DNA of 64,000 bases from Ktedonosporobacter rubrisoli (GCF_004208415.1 NZ_CP035758.1:9424001-9488000), one strand, 5' to 3'. Shown: positions 52,249 to 63,073, counted from the first letter of the stretch. Notes: generated by a model from the letters alone, not told the origin. Program-made: numbers and translations.

Positions 52249-52674
52249 GACCAACGTTGGTCCTACGTCAGGTCACTCTCATTTCTTGGGTAGGGCAAAG
52301 AGCGTATAATGGCCTCTGGGTTTTAAGCGACCGAGAAACAACGCTAAGAATAATCTGGCTCTCTGAAACATTTTGTTTCGAGTTTTCTTATTTTAGGCTT
52401 TTAGCCGCCATCTGAGAAACCGAAATGATGATTCTGTTCAGTCATTTTTCCTGCGAGTTGACCAGCCTTCAGCCTTATCGTTGTTTTCGTTCGGATAATG
52501 ATACTGTTGCTAAATTCGTTTGCTAAGCTGAAAGAGACAGAACTCATATGCTCAGGTTGAGCACCGAGAAACAATTTAGCAACAGTATCCATTCATACTC
52601 AGAGGCCAATATATACAAGGGCGTGTATCACTCGGAACAACGCTTTTTCACCAAAAATTGTTAATTGTTGGAAA
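52249..52674. repeat. AT-rich segment with inverted repeats, element-like
   Basis: A perfect 17-base inverted repeat, GATACTGTTGCTAAATT (52500-52516) with its complement at 52573-52589, encloses 56 bases. The phrase ACCGAGAAACAA occurs at 52330-52341 and again at 52563-52574, and an inverted near-copy (GTTGTTTTCGTTCGG) lies at about 52481-52495. Composition is more AT-rich than the neighbourhood. It resembles the end of a mobile element or a small non-coding element, but I cannot name a family. A 63-codon frame on the minus strand (52401-52592) overlaps it and is not supported. Confidence 0.5.
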
Positions 52675-53109
52675 TTAAAGTTTCTTACCAAAACACCATG
52701 AATGATTGTCATAACCATTACGCTTATAAAAAGCATGTGCATTTGTACGTTGTACCCCACAACATAAGTAAATACTTACTATGCCTTTATCCTGTGCGTA
52801 TTTCTCGATAAACTGAATCAACTTTGTTCCAATGCCTTTATTGTTTATATCGCTTTTCACTGCAATACCAGTAATTTGCATCTGTTTTTCCTCAAAGCCT
52901 ACTGCATAAGCTTGTACGGAAGCAACAAATCCAACAACATCATTATCAACGACAGCTACAAATGTTTTGTAATTATCATCGTTTTTAACTCTGTCATAAT
53001 GCGGAGCTATGTTTTGAGCAGTCACCCGTTTATTGCCAATCTCATCATTCCACAAAGACAAAACAACAGGGTAGTCTTTTTTTTCAATTTCACGGATGAA
53101 TACTTCCAT
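52675..53109 (-). CDS. GNAT-family N-acetyltransferase, AT-rich gene
   Basis: A 144-residue acetyltransferase. The fold starts VFIREIEKKDYPVVLSLW. The acetyl-CoA-binding motif A is ITGIAVKSDINNKGIGTKLIQ, with NNKGIGT as the Q/RxxGxG/A pyrophosphate loop, and the end is AHAFYKRNGYDN. Base composition is strikingly AT-rich for this window, with codons such as AAA, AAT and ATA dominating, in contrast to all neighbours. The protein is Lys/Asn-rich, as in low-GC Firmicutes, so recent acquisition is likely. Small amines, aminoglycosides or N-termini are possible substrates; none can be singled out. Confidence 0.85.
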   Translation of the reverse strand: MEVFIREIEKKDYPVVLSLWNDEIGNKRVTAQNIAPHYDRVKNDDNYKTFVAVVDNDVVGFVASVQAYAVGFEEKQMQITGIAVKSDINNKGIGTKLIQFIEKYAQDKGIVSIYLCCGVQRTNAHAFYKRNGYDNHSWCFGKKL

Positions 53110-53416
53110 AGCAATCTCAATTCCTTAAAATATTTATACTGGCTTAAACTTTCCAAATGGTGCTGTAAGTTTACATGAATAATACCTCTTTCATCAACTC
53201 TCCATTAGAGAGTGTTGAGGGCCAAGCCTCAGAGAAAGCGAGGGATTAACCGAGCAAGCATAAGGCGGGAGAGAGCAATTTGGATCAGAGAGGCAGTTTT
53301 CAGTTATTGCGCCAACAAGTGTTGCACTCTGTTTCTTCGGAGGCTGCTAGCCGAGCACGCCAGGTGCGGGAGAACCAATATTTCATACCATTCCTTTGGC
53401 AGATTGCTTTACTGCA
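53110..53416. other. intergenic region left of the IS66 element
   Basis: The first part (53110-53210) is as AT-rich as the GNAT gene and probably arrived with it. Open frames at 53212-53484 and 53280-53474 run through the insertion-sequence boundary and are not credible. No RNA gene is seen. Confidence 0.4.
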
Positions 53417-55019
53417 CAAAATCGGTAACTATTCAGGTGGGTCAGGAGAAAGCAGGAAGAACAGGGGTCCCTGAAAATAGGTGATCGAAGGCAGAGAACA
53501 GTGCAATGCCTTGCTTTCGCAACGTGGAGAGGTAACTGCGAATGCGACAGAACATAGCAATTCCCAGCTCGGTGCGGAAGCAGCCAGAGACTTTTTGCTG
53601 CACCTTGATCATGCGCAGGTCGCGCTCGGCCTGGTTGTTGTCAAACGGCACAGCAAAATCATGGAGGAACCGAAGCACCTCCCACTTTCTCTGAGAGAAA
53701 CGATCCAGCAGGTTACGGGCCGGGCTTTGTTTGGCTCGTCCTGGGAGTCGTTTTCCCTGTGCTGACTTCTTGGGTGGACCCGGCGGTGGATGAGCGAGAT
53801 AGCCTTCTGCCAGGATCTCATCATAGCGACAAAGCAAGCGTGCGAGCACGAGCAAATCCAATTGTGGCTGACCATGTGTTTTCGCTCGCTCCACCTCAGC
53901 CTTCATGTCGAGCAACAGCTCTTTCATCGCTCTCGCCCAGACTTGTCCTAGTTCTTCCTCGATAAAGGTCAGCTCTCGCAGATGATGGACATTGCATAAG
54001 GCTTGGGTAAAGCAGTAGCTCTGATAGCTCTGCAACCCATCATGAACACTGGTGCCACGAAACTGTGGAGCGATGCCAATGGCATCAAGGGCCACCCGTC
54101 CCCGACTCGGATGAGCCGCATAATAGGTCAGCCGAGCCGTCGAGCAGACATGCACCCACCAGCCCTCTGTGCCGACCCGCATCCCGGTTTCATCCTGATT
54201 GAGTACCTTGGCCTTGACCACAGCCGCTCTCAGACGAGTTTCGACCTCCTCCAACTGATGGTAACAGGTTTTGACAAAGCTAGCGATGCTGCCCGCCGAG
54301 AGTTGGACTCCCAGCAATTCCTGCAAGAGTTGACTAGCGCGAGCATAAGGCAGAGCCTGACCTTGCACCAAATAGGTGGCGAGCGTTTGGATGCCTCTTC
54401 CATACTGTGTTGGAGCCTTCACGCTCGCTGGAAAAGACGCTCGTGTCAGGTGATAACATACGGGGCATTGCTTTTCTTCCACGCGATGCTCCTTGATCCA
54501 GAGCCGTTGGCTGGGCAAGTCAATCACCTGGCGTCGTTCTGGTAGAGCTGCTGGAAGGCCACTGAGATCACGGTGACAGTGGGAACAGGCAAGAACTGGA
54601 TGCACGAGGATCTCATCAGGCGTCTGGACCTGGCGCAGATGATGTCCTCGATGGCCTTTTTGTCCTCCAGGTTTCTTGCCACTCGGCTGCCGCAAGCTCT
54701 TAGGAACACGAACAAAGCGATCTGAAGAAGGTGGGAGGCTGCTGTTATGACTATCTTTGGCCACCTGCCCTTCCAAGGCTTTGATGTGCTCTTGCTGGGA
54801 GGCAATCACTCCTTCCAGTTCCTTGATCTGCTTGTGCAGCGAACCAATGGCCTGGATGGACTCCCGCACACACTCATGTAAGGTGCGATTGGTATGTCGT
54901 AGCGCGTCATTCTCTTGTCGCAGCTGCTCCAACTCGTCATCCTTGTTCATAAGCCTACTCTAGCAGATTGACAGCTCTCTCCGCAACTACCTAGCCCATC
55001 TGAATAGTTACCAAAATCG
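53417..55019 (-). mobile_element. IS66-family insertion sequence with intact ends and 8-bp target duplication
   Basis: The element spans 53425-55011. The terminal inverted repeats are GTAACTATTCAGGTGGG (53425-53441) and, at the other end, the complement of GTAACTATTCAGATGGG (54995-55011), 16 of 17 identical. Outside them the same eight bases, CAAAATCG, occur at 53417-53424 and 55012-55019, the target duplication length expected for IS66. It carries one transposase gene and no tnpA/tnpB accessory frames, as in the single-gene ISBst12-like group. Intact ends, duplication and open frame point to recent insertion. Confidence 0.93.
53442..54950 (-). CDS. IS66-family transposase (TnpC-like)
   Basis: A 502-residue transposase. 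The N-terminus is a coiled coil (LEQLRQENDALRHTNRTLHE, then IKELEGVIASQQEHIKALEG), followed by the marker NSSLPPSSDRF and GGQKGHRGHHLRQV. A zinc-finger region has paired Cys (CSHCHRDL, KQCPVCYHL). The DDE core includes LNQDETGMRVGTEGWWVHV, SVHDGLQSYQSY and the terminal DNNQAERDLRMIKVQQKVSG with the catalytic Glu. The frame is intact. Its stop codon directly abuts the left terminal repeat. It belongs to the single-gene IS66 type. Confidence 0.95.
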   Translation of the reverse strand: MNKDDELEQLRQENDALRHTNRTLHECVRESIQAIGSLHKQIKELEGVIASQQEHIKALEGQVAKDSHNSSLPPSSDRFVRVPKSLRQPSGKKPGGQKGHRGHHLRQVQTPDEILVHPVLACSHCHRDLSGLPAALPERRQVIDLPSQRLWIKEHRVEEKQCPVCYHLTRASFPASVKAPTQYGRGIQTLATYLVQGQALPYARASQLLQELLGVQLSAGSIASFVKTCYHQLEEVETRLRAAVVKAKVLNQDETGMRVGTEGWWVHVCSTARLTYYAAHPSRGRVALDAIGIAPQFRGTSVHDGLQSYQSYCFTQALCNVHHLRELTFIEEELGQVWARAMKELLLDMKAEVERAKTHGQPQLDLLVLARLLCRYDEILAEGYLAHPPPGPPKKSAQGKRLPGRAKQSPARNLLDRFSQRKWEVLRFLHDFAVPFDNNQAERDLRMIKVQQKVSGCFRTELGIAMFCRIRSYLSTLRKQGIALFSAFDHLFSGTPVLPAFS

Positions 55020-55035
55020 CTTGAATCTTAGTCTA

Positions 55036-55317
55036 CCCTCTGGAGGACAGGAGCTAGGAGCATCGTGAAAAGGAAACTTCTGCCCTTCCTGGGATAGCGA
55101 GAACGAACGCCTGGTGCAAGAAGCCTTCGCGCGCCTTATGAAGGGGCGTACAACGCTTGTCATTGCCCGTCGCTTGAGCACGATCGAGCATGCAGATAAG
55201 ATCATCGTGTTGGAGCGAGGAAGAGTCGTTGAGCAAGGAACGCATGAAAGCTTGCTTGCGCGTCAGGGAAGATATTCGCAGCTCTACACCACCCTGTTCC
55301 GAGAACAAGAAGCTTGA
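55036..55317 (+). pseudogene. internally deleted copy of the ABC exporter gene
   Basis: Bases 55036-55085 resemble the upstream flank of the intact exporter (47405-47455; shared CAGGAGCTA, GAGCATCGTGAAAAGGAA). At about 55091 the sequence jumps straight to the exporter's last 75 codons, so about 1.75 kb covering the promoter-proximal region and most of the gene is missing. The remaining frame reads QEAFARLMKGRTTLVIARRL, with the H-loop His changed to Arg (AHRLS to ARRLS). It cannot make a transporter. Confidence 0.88.
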
Positions 55318-55387
55318 TGAGGAGATCTAGAAGCGTCTCCTCATATGGCTCTTCTTAGCGGGCCAGGAGGCGCGTCCATTCTACCAG
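55092..55387 (+). repeat. 296-bp direct repeat, copy 2
   Basis: Partner of 49202-49497 in the same orientation, about 97 percent identical and equally long. In this copy the downstream side continues into the intact reductase gene, suggesting it keeps the ancestral junction. Confidence 0.9.
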
Positions 55388-55912
55388 GGCCTCAAGAAGC
55401 GCTCTGATCTGCTCGCGCGTCTTCACATCACGCAGATCGCCATCAGCAGCAAATTTCTGGTCGGCGTACGTGATAAAGACATCGGGCTTATTAAGCGAGA
55501 ACGCATTGATATAGCCCAGGGATTGGCGCAGGCTCATCTGGGCACGCACAGTTCCATAAGGACCATACGACGCGCCCATAATCGCCACTGGTTTGCCTGT
55601 TAGCACTGATTTGCCAGTGGGGCGAGAGGCCCAATCCAGCGCGTTTTTCAGCACACCAGGAACCGAATAATTGTACTCGGGCGTGGCAATTAAAACCGCG
55701 TCAGCCTCTCGGAGCTTCTCTTTAAATGCCTGTACAACCGCAGGATCGCCGGCTTCCTCAAGGTCCTGGTTATACATTGGCAAGTCAGCGATAGAGATAA
55801 TTTCCAACTCAGCACCTGCAGGCAACTCGTGTGCTGCCGCCTGCAAGGCCCATTTATTATAAGATTTCTGGCGCAGACTGCCTACAATGCCAGCAATATG
55901 GATAGTTTTCAT
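55355..55912 (-). CDS. NADPH-dependent FMN reductase family protein
   Basis: A 185-residue flavodoxin-like reductase. The FMN phosphate loop is IVGSLRQKSYNKWALQAA, followed by IISIADLPMYNQDLEE. The flavin-contacting blocks are LIATPEYNYSVPGVLKNALDW and PVAIMGASYGPYGTVRAQ. Such enzymes reduce FMN, quinones, azo dyes or chromate with NAD(P)H. Start at ATG 55912 with GGGGG; seven codons of a longer frame are not needed. The last codons (LVEWTRLLAR) lie inside the direct repeat and also form the chimeric end of the Tn3 fragment at 49465. The upstream neighbours ispF and ispD are on the same strand. Confidence 0.9.
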   Translation of the reverse strand: MKTIHIAGIVGSLRQKSYNKWALQAAAHELPAGAELEIISIADLPMYNQDLEEAGDPAVVQAFKEKLREADAVLIATPEYNYSVPGVLKNALDWASRPTGKSVLTGKPVAIMGASYGPYGTVRAQMSLRQSLGYINAFSLNKPDVFITYADQKFAADGDLRDVKTREQIRALLEALVEWTRLLAR

Positions 55913-55978
55913 GATTTCTAACCCCCATTGCAATAATATATAAGTGAGCGTCTATGCTTAAATGACCTGGTATAACAA

Positions 55979-56455
55979 TTAACGCTCGATGAGGGCTACC
56001 GCGTAGCAGGCAATACCTTCGCGGCGCCCGGCAAAGCCAAGGCCATCGGTAGTTTTACCTTTTACGCTGACTTGCTCTAGAGGAAGGTGCAGATGCTCAG
56101 CTAGATGCGTGCGCATAGCCAGAGCATAAGGGGCTAATTTAGGCCTTTCAGCAACAACCGTCACATCAATATTGCCAATGGCCCATTGGTGTTGCAGTAA
56201 GAGATCATACGTATAGTCAAGAAAGACAGTGCTTGGCTGATCCTTCCAGCGCTCATCCTGGGAAGGAAAATGCGTCCCGATATCCCCCAGCGCGGCAGCG
56301 CCCAGCAACGCATCAACCACAGCATGGATGACAGTATCGGCATCGGAATGGCCGGCCAGGCCATACTCAAACGGAATAGTGACGCCCCCCAGCACTAGAG
56401 GGCGATTGGTAGTAAAAGCGTGAACGTCGTATCCAGAACCAACGCGTATTGTCAT
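55979..56455 (-). CDS. ispF: 2-C-methyl-D-erythritol 2,4-cyclodiphosphate synthase
   Basis: A 158-residue IspF, the fifth enzyme of the MEP isoprenoid pathway. It cyclises CDP-methylerythritol 2-phosphate and releases CMP. The metal-binding residues are in GSGYDVHAF (Asp, His) and AGHSDADTVIHAVVDALLGA (His); other hallmarks are GDIGTHFP, VVAERPKL and the end VKGKTTDGLGFAGRREGIAC. The ATG overlaps the ispD stop by four bases (ATGA), so the two are co-translated. Length and motifs are standard. Confidence 0.97.
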   Translation of the reverse strand: MTIRVGSGYDVHAFTTNRPLVLGGVTIPFEYGLAGHSDADTVIHAVVDALLGAAALGDIGTHFPSQDERWKDQPSTVFLDYTYDLLLQHQWAIGNIDVTVVAERPKLAPYALAMRTHLAEHLHLPLEQVSVKGKTTDGLGFAGRREGIACYAVALIER

Positions 56456-57189
56456 GGTGCGGCAAATCCTTGTAGCAATGCTTCAGCAAGTAATAGATCT
56501 TCTTGCGTAGTAATTTTAATGTTGGTATAAGAACCTAGAAAAATATTCACCTGGTGGCCCAGGCGAGTAAGCAGGGTAGCATCATCGGTTATATCTTCCT
56601 GATCATGGCCGGACTGGCGCATGAGCTGATGAGCTTGATAAATAAGGGGAAAAGAGAATACCTGGGGCGTTTGAACCATCCAGAGGCGCGTGCGTTCGAG
56701 CGTAGAGGCGATAATCCCCTGTTGCACCTCTTTGATCGTATCCTTAACGGGAACTGCAGCAGTAACGGCTTGATGTTCCATGGCCGCTTTCAGGCCATCC
56801 TCAAGATTCGTCGGCGTCACAAATGGGCGTGCGCCATCATGAATCGTCACCCAGCGGCACGTAGGTGAGATCTCGGCTAGAGCATCGAGCCCATGACGAA
56901 CCGAGTCCTGTCTGTGTATCCCCCCAGGCACCACAGCAGCGACTTTGTACCAGCGCTCATTGCGACAAAGGGCCATAGCCTCGCTGAGGCGTTCAGCGCT
57001 GATAACCAGAATAATAGTATTTATTAAAGATGAGGCTTGAAACACACTGACGGTGCGTGAAAGAACCATGCGCCCGGACAATGGAGTCCAGAGCTTATCA
57101 CGGCCTTTCATACGACGGCTGACACCGGCAGCGACTATAACGGCAGCTGACTTATCTTGCATGCGGCTTGTCGGGAATGTCGAGTTCAT
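56452..57189 (-). CDS. ispD: 2-C-methyl-D-erythritol 4-phosphate cytidylyltransferase
   Basis: A 245-residue IspD, the third MEP-pathway enzyme. It joins CTP and methylerythritol phosphate. The nucleotide-binding start is AVIVAAGVSRRMKGRDKLW, then the RQDSVRHGLDAL block and VTIHDGARPFVTPTNLE; PVKDTIKEV and QTPQVFSF follow, with TDDATLL at the CTP/substrate pocket. An extension of about 14 residues precedes the conserved start; ATG 57189 has AAGGAAGG very near. It is in the same direction as the PIN/TRAM gene 60 bases upstream. Confidence 0.96.
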   Translation of the reverse strand: MNSTFPTSRMQDKSAAVIVAAGVSRRMKGRDKLWTPLSGRMVLSRTVSVFQASSLINTIILVISAERLSEAMALCRNERWYKVAAVVPGGIHRQDSVRHGLDALAEISPTCRWVTIHDGARPFVTPTNLEDGLKAAMEHQAVTAAVPVKDTIKEVQQGIIASTLERTRLWMVQTPQVFSFPLIYQAHQLMRQSGHDQEDITDDATLLTRLGHQVNIFLGSYTNIKITTQEDLLLAEALLQGFAAP

Positions 57190-57249
57190 TCCTTCCTTTT
57201 AGTCATAAAATAACGGGCACCCGTAGAGGTGCCCCACGGTTAATACCTG

Positions 57250-58407
57250 TTATCTTTGCTTGGTAGACGATTGGGGTGAGGGAGTTGTGTTACTTCCCTG
57301 CTTCGGATGGGCGAAGATCATGCGTCCGGCCACAGTCTGCAACACGCGTGTCACAGTCACCTCAACCATCGTATTCATATATTGCCTTCCATTCTCTACA
57401 ACGATCATCGTGCCATCGTCAAGGTAACCTACACCCTGCCCGAGTTCTTTTCCATCCTGCATAATTTTAATGTGAATATCCTCTCCAGGCAAGAGTACCG
57501 GTTTAATCGCGTTGGCAAGCTCGTTGATGTTTAGTACTTTTACGCCTTGTAACTCAGCCACCCGATTGAGGTTGAAGTCATTGGTAATAATGGGACAGTG
57601 CTGATTTTTTGCCATCTTCACAAGCTTGCCGTCCACATCGTTAATACCTTCGATCTCAGTATCCACGATCTCAATAGGAACTGTGGCATCCTTCTGCAGG
57701 CGATTGAGGATCTCCAGACCGCGCCGCCCGCGATTGCGCCGCATAGTATCGGCGGAATCGGCGATGCGCTGAAGCTCATTTAAAACGAAGCGTGGTACAA
57801 CCAGAACACCGGTAATAAAGCCAGTCTGGCTGATATCGGCGATGCGGCCATCGATAATCGTACTGGTATCGAGCAGGATCTGCGTAACTGGCTGTGTCTG
57901 TGAATTTGGGCGGTCCTTGTCACGGTCCTTGCCACGGTCGCGATCCCGGTCTCGGTCGCGATCATCATCGCGGTCGCGCATTCTACGAATAAGGGAGTAC
58001 TGAAAGAGATGAGCTATATCGCTTTTGCGTAGGACCGCGATAGTCACTCCTAAGTAGCCAAACAGCACAGCGCCAACGAAGGGGAGAACATGCCCCACTG
58101 GCTCAGGCAAACTGGTTAAAGGGATAGCGAGAAGAGCGGAAATGATAAGTCCGATAGTCAAGCCAAGAGCTGCGGCAACCAGATCACTGGCGGCCGCGCC
58201 GTGGATTTTATCGCGTAGCCACACATAGGGAATCACAGTAATGTAGGGGGTGATGATAAAGGCGATAATCCCCACCAGAACAGCGATTCCAACAACCCAC
58301 GGCCAGCCTTCGAAGCCTTTAGGGAAGGCGTGACCCAGATAAATGGCAATGACTATGCAAATGGCAATGAGGCACCCGACGATGCGGGTCACAGTCTTAA
58401 CGAACAT
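57250..58407 (-). CDS. PIN and TRAM domain membrane protein (YacL-like)
   Basis: A 385-residue protein in three parts. Residues 1-115 contain four membrane helices (VGCLIAICIVIAIYLGHAF, VVGIAVLVGIIAFIITPYI and two more). An Arg-Asp repeat linker of about 20 residues follows (RDRDDDRDRDRDRDRGKDRD). The PIN nuclease domain has ILLDTSTIIDGRIADI, ELQRIADS and IITNDFNLNRVAEL with the acidic metal ligands. A C-terminal TRAM domain (PGEDIHIKIMQDGKELGQGVG) adds an RNA-binding module. It is the YacL type, a predicted membrane-bound RNase, found beside radA and ispD in Gram-positive genomes too. ATG 58407 is preceded by GGAGG; a longer TTG start is not needed. Confidence 0.92.
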   Translation of the reverse strand: MFVKTVTRIVGCLIAICIVIAIYLGHAFPKGFEGWPWVVGIAVLVGIIAFIITPYITVIPYVWLRDKIHGAAASDLVAAALGLTIGLIISALLAIPLTSLPEPVGHVLPFVGAVLFGYLGVTIAVLRKSDIAHLFQYSLIRRMRDRDDDRDRDRDRDRGKDRDKDRPNSQTQPVTQILLDTSTIIDGRIADISQTGFITGVLVVPRFVLNELQRIADSADTMRRNRGRRGLEILNRLQKDATVPIEIVDTEIEGINDVDGKLVKMAKNQHCPIITNDFNLNRVAELQGVKVLNINELANAIKPVLLPGEDIHIKIMQDGKELGQGVGYLDDGTMIVVENGRQYMNTMVEVTVTRVLQTVAGRMIFAHPKQGSNTTPSPQSSTKQR

Positions 58408-58902
58408 CCCTGCATCCTCCAAAGCAATGCACTGATAAAGTGCTTAAGTACTCAAGAGGCAATGGAGGCAAAGCCACAGGCGAGATCAGTGATAAAAAAC
58501 AATAAAATGAATAATTGCAGAATAATTGTTGCCTGCCTGTTTTGCTAAACCTGCTCATATGCCCGTCGAGCCGTTAAAATCTTTAGTCGAATACGAAGTA
58601 TACATCTTTCCTACAGCGGAATCAATAGCCGCTGTGCATCCCTCCTGTTATTTGCGAACCGGAAGGTCCTGATGAGCTTCTCCTGAGCTTTTGCAGCGTC
58701 TATTGGTCGCTTGAAACGGCAATGGAAGAAGAGAATCGGAGCATAGTTCCAGCCCTCATAAAGGACAGCAGCGAGCTCGCGATATATTGCCCTTAAGCAC
58801 TCCCCTTTCTTCCTAACGGTGCAACTGCCCGATGAACAACCTTCGAAGATATCATAGCTCAAGAGAGCAAATATCCTTGAAGAGTTAGAGTAGCTTCTGT
58901 TA
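58408..58902. other. intergenic region between radA and the PIN/TRAM gene
   Basis: About 500 bases with no supported gene. In many Gram-positive genomes disA occupies this place; nothing like it is present. An open frame on the minus strand from 59054 to 58611 is only the antisense shadow of radA running into this region. A promoter for the PIN/TRAM operon should lie here but is not evident. Confidence 0.45.
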
Positions 58903-60309
58903 CTAGTGTAAAGCAATCTCCAAAGCAACTGCAAGTGAACTGGCTGTAAGTACTTTAAAATCGTCAGGAAGACCAGCATCCGCCAATTCTGCACGTATCT
59001 GTGCCCCTCTTCCTGCACTGGGCACAATACAGCGTTTAAACCCGAGTTTGGCACATTCTCGTACGCGCAAATTCAGACGACTTACCGCCCTTAATTCGCC
59101 AGAGAGGCCCACTTCTCCGATTAACGCCATATCTGGCGCGATATACTTCTCGCGATAGCTAGAGGCAATGGCCGCGGCTACACCCAGATCGACGGCAGGT
59201 TCCTCTAAGGTAAATCCTCCCACCACATTTGCGTATACATCATGATTTCCCACAGCCAGCCCAACGCGTTTGGTAAGCACGGCCAGGAGCATGAGCAGGC
59301 GATTATGTTCGACTCCGTTTGTAGTGCAGCGCGCGTTGCCAAAGTTACTTGGCGTCACCAGGGCCTGTACTTCTACCAGAAGGGGCCGCGTGCCCTCCAT
59401 ACTGACAACCACGGCAGATCCGCTTGCCCCAGCCGCCCTATCGGAGAGAAAAGCCGCAGACGGGTTGGTAACCTCTTGCAGGCCTTCCCCGTGCATCTCA
59501 AAAATCCCCACCTCGTGAGTGGCCCCAAAGCGGTTTTTAACGCTACGCAGGAGACGATAAGAATGATACCGTTCTCCCTCAAGGTAGAGAACAGCGTCGG
59601 CAATGTGCTCAAGTGCCTTTGGGCCTGCAACAATACCTTCCTTCGTCACATGTCCAATGATAAAAACTGGAATATGCGTGCTTTTGGCCAGTTGCATGAG
59701 CTGGAGCGTGCATTCGCGTATCTGGCTAATGCTGCCTGGAGCAGCGGTAAGATGGCTGGCCAGAACTGTTTGTATTGAGTCAACAATCAGCAAAGCTGGT
59801 TTGAGGCGCTGAGCTGCCTCGCTAATCACATCCATCTCGATAGCTGACAACAGGTAAAGTTTTTCGCCCTTGATATCCATGCGTTCCGCGCGCATCTTGA
59901 CCTGCTCGATGGATTCCTCGCCTGAGACATAAAGGACAGGGCCCGTGTTATCAGCAATAGCGCCGGAAACCTGGAGGAGAAGCGTAGATTTGCCGATGCC
60001 TGGCTCTCCACCAATCAACACTAAAGAGCCGGCCACCAGGCCACCTCCCAGGACACGATCCATTTCAGCATAGCCGACAGAAATGCGCTGCTGGATAAGC
60101 GGCTTAATGTCGGGAAGTACGATAGGCATGCTCTGAGTAAGAGAGGTATTTCCCAACAAGGTTTGACGGCGCTGCTGAGCTGGACTGGGTGGTATGTCTG
60201 TCGTTTCCTCTAGCGTGTTCCACGAGCCACAATCCGGGCACTTGCCCATCCACTTACTCTGTTCGCCACCGCACTGCTGGCAGACATATTTTATACGCAG
60301 CTTTGCCAT
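58903..60309 (-). CDS. radA: DNA repair protein RadA/Sms
   Basis: A 468-residue RadA. The N-terminal zinc finger is YVCQQCGGEQSKWMGKCPDC. The RecA-like ATPase has Walker A IGGEPGIGKSTLLLQ and the RadA-specific motif SVKNRFGATHEVG. The C-terminal Lon-protease-like domain lacks a working active site, as usual (VDLGVAAAIASSYRE, LIGEVGLSGELRAV). RadA is a branch-migration helicase acting with RecA in recombination and repair. It starts at ATG 60309, some 120 bases after clpC on the same strand. Confidence 0.97.
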   Translation of the reverse strand: MAKLRIKYVCQQCGGEQSKWMGKCPDCGSWNTLEETTDIPPSPAQQRRQTLLGNTSLTQSMPIVLPDIKPLIQQRISVGYAEMDRVLGGGLVAGSLVLIGGEPGIGKSTLLLQVSGAIADNTGPVLYVSGEESIEQVKMRAERMDIKGEKLYLLSAIEMDVISEAAQRLKPALLIVDSIQTVLASHLTAAPGSISQIRECTLQLMQLAKSTHIPVFIIGHVTKEGIVAGPKALEHIADAVLYLEGERYHSYRLLRSVKNRFGATHEVGIFEMHGEGLQEVTNPSAAFLSDRAAGASGSAVVVSMEGTRPLLVEVQALVTPSNFGNARCTTNGVEHNRLLMLLAVLTKRVGLAVGNHDVYANVVGGFTLEEPAVDLGVAAAIASSYREKYIAPDMALIGEVGLSGELRAVSRLNLRVRECAKLGFKRCIVPSAGRGAQIRAELADAGLPDDFKVLTASSLAVALEIALH

Positions 60310-60388
60310 GAAAAATCTACAATCTTCTGAAGAAAACGGTTAGAGGCCTGGTTATGCACCAGGGTACATAAGAAGCCTTGACAAATAG

Positions 60389-60417
60389 AGGGGCGTGGAG
60401 TCAAAGCTCACGCCCCT
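60389..60417 (-). terminator. hairpin after clpC
   Basis: AGGGGCGTG (60389-60397) pairs with CACGCCCCT (60409-60417), ten bases beyond the clpC stop. Only a short T-stretch follows on the minus strand, so read-through into radA is likely. Confidence 0.65.
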
Positions 60418-60426
60418 GTCATAGAG

Positions 60427-62969
<2,543 letters not shown>

Positions 62970-63044
62970 CTGTTTGTCACCCCCCTTTCAGTGGCAGAGG
63001 GTGGAACCGAGCCCTCTGTGTCGCTCAGGTAAACTATGTAATTC

Positions 63045-63073
63045 ATCATACAACACCCATCATACAGCGTCAA
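63045..63073 (-). promoter_or_regulatory. sigma-70-type promoter of clpC
   Basis: On the minus strand TTGACG (complement of 63068-63073) and TATGAT (complement of 63045-63050) are 17 bases apart, about 80 bases before the clpC start. No CtsR box or CIRCE element is evident. Confidence 0.75.

Noticed and set aside
53212..53484. 90-codon frame near the IS66 left end
   Set aside because: It crosses the terminal repeat into the transposase antisense strand, so it cannot predate the insertion and has no family resemblance.
47598..55387. Composite transposon flanked by identical IS elements
   Set aside because: The flanking repeats are parts of a transporter gene, not insertion sequences; the single IS66 lies inside and has its own target duplication.
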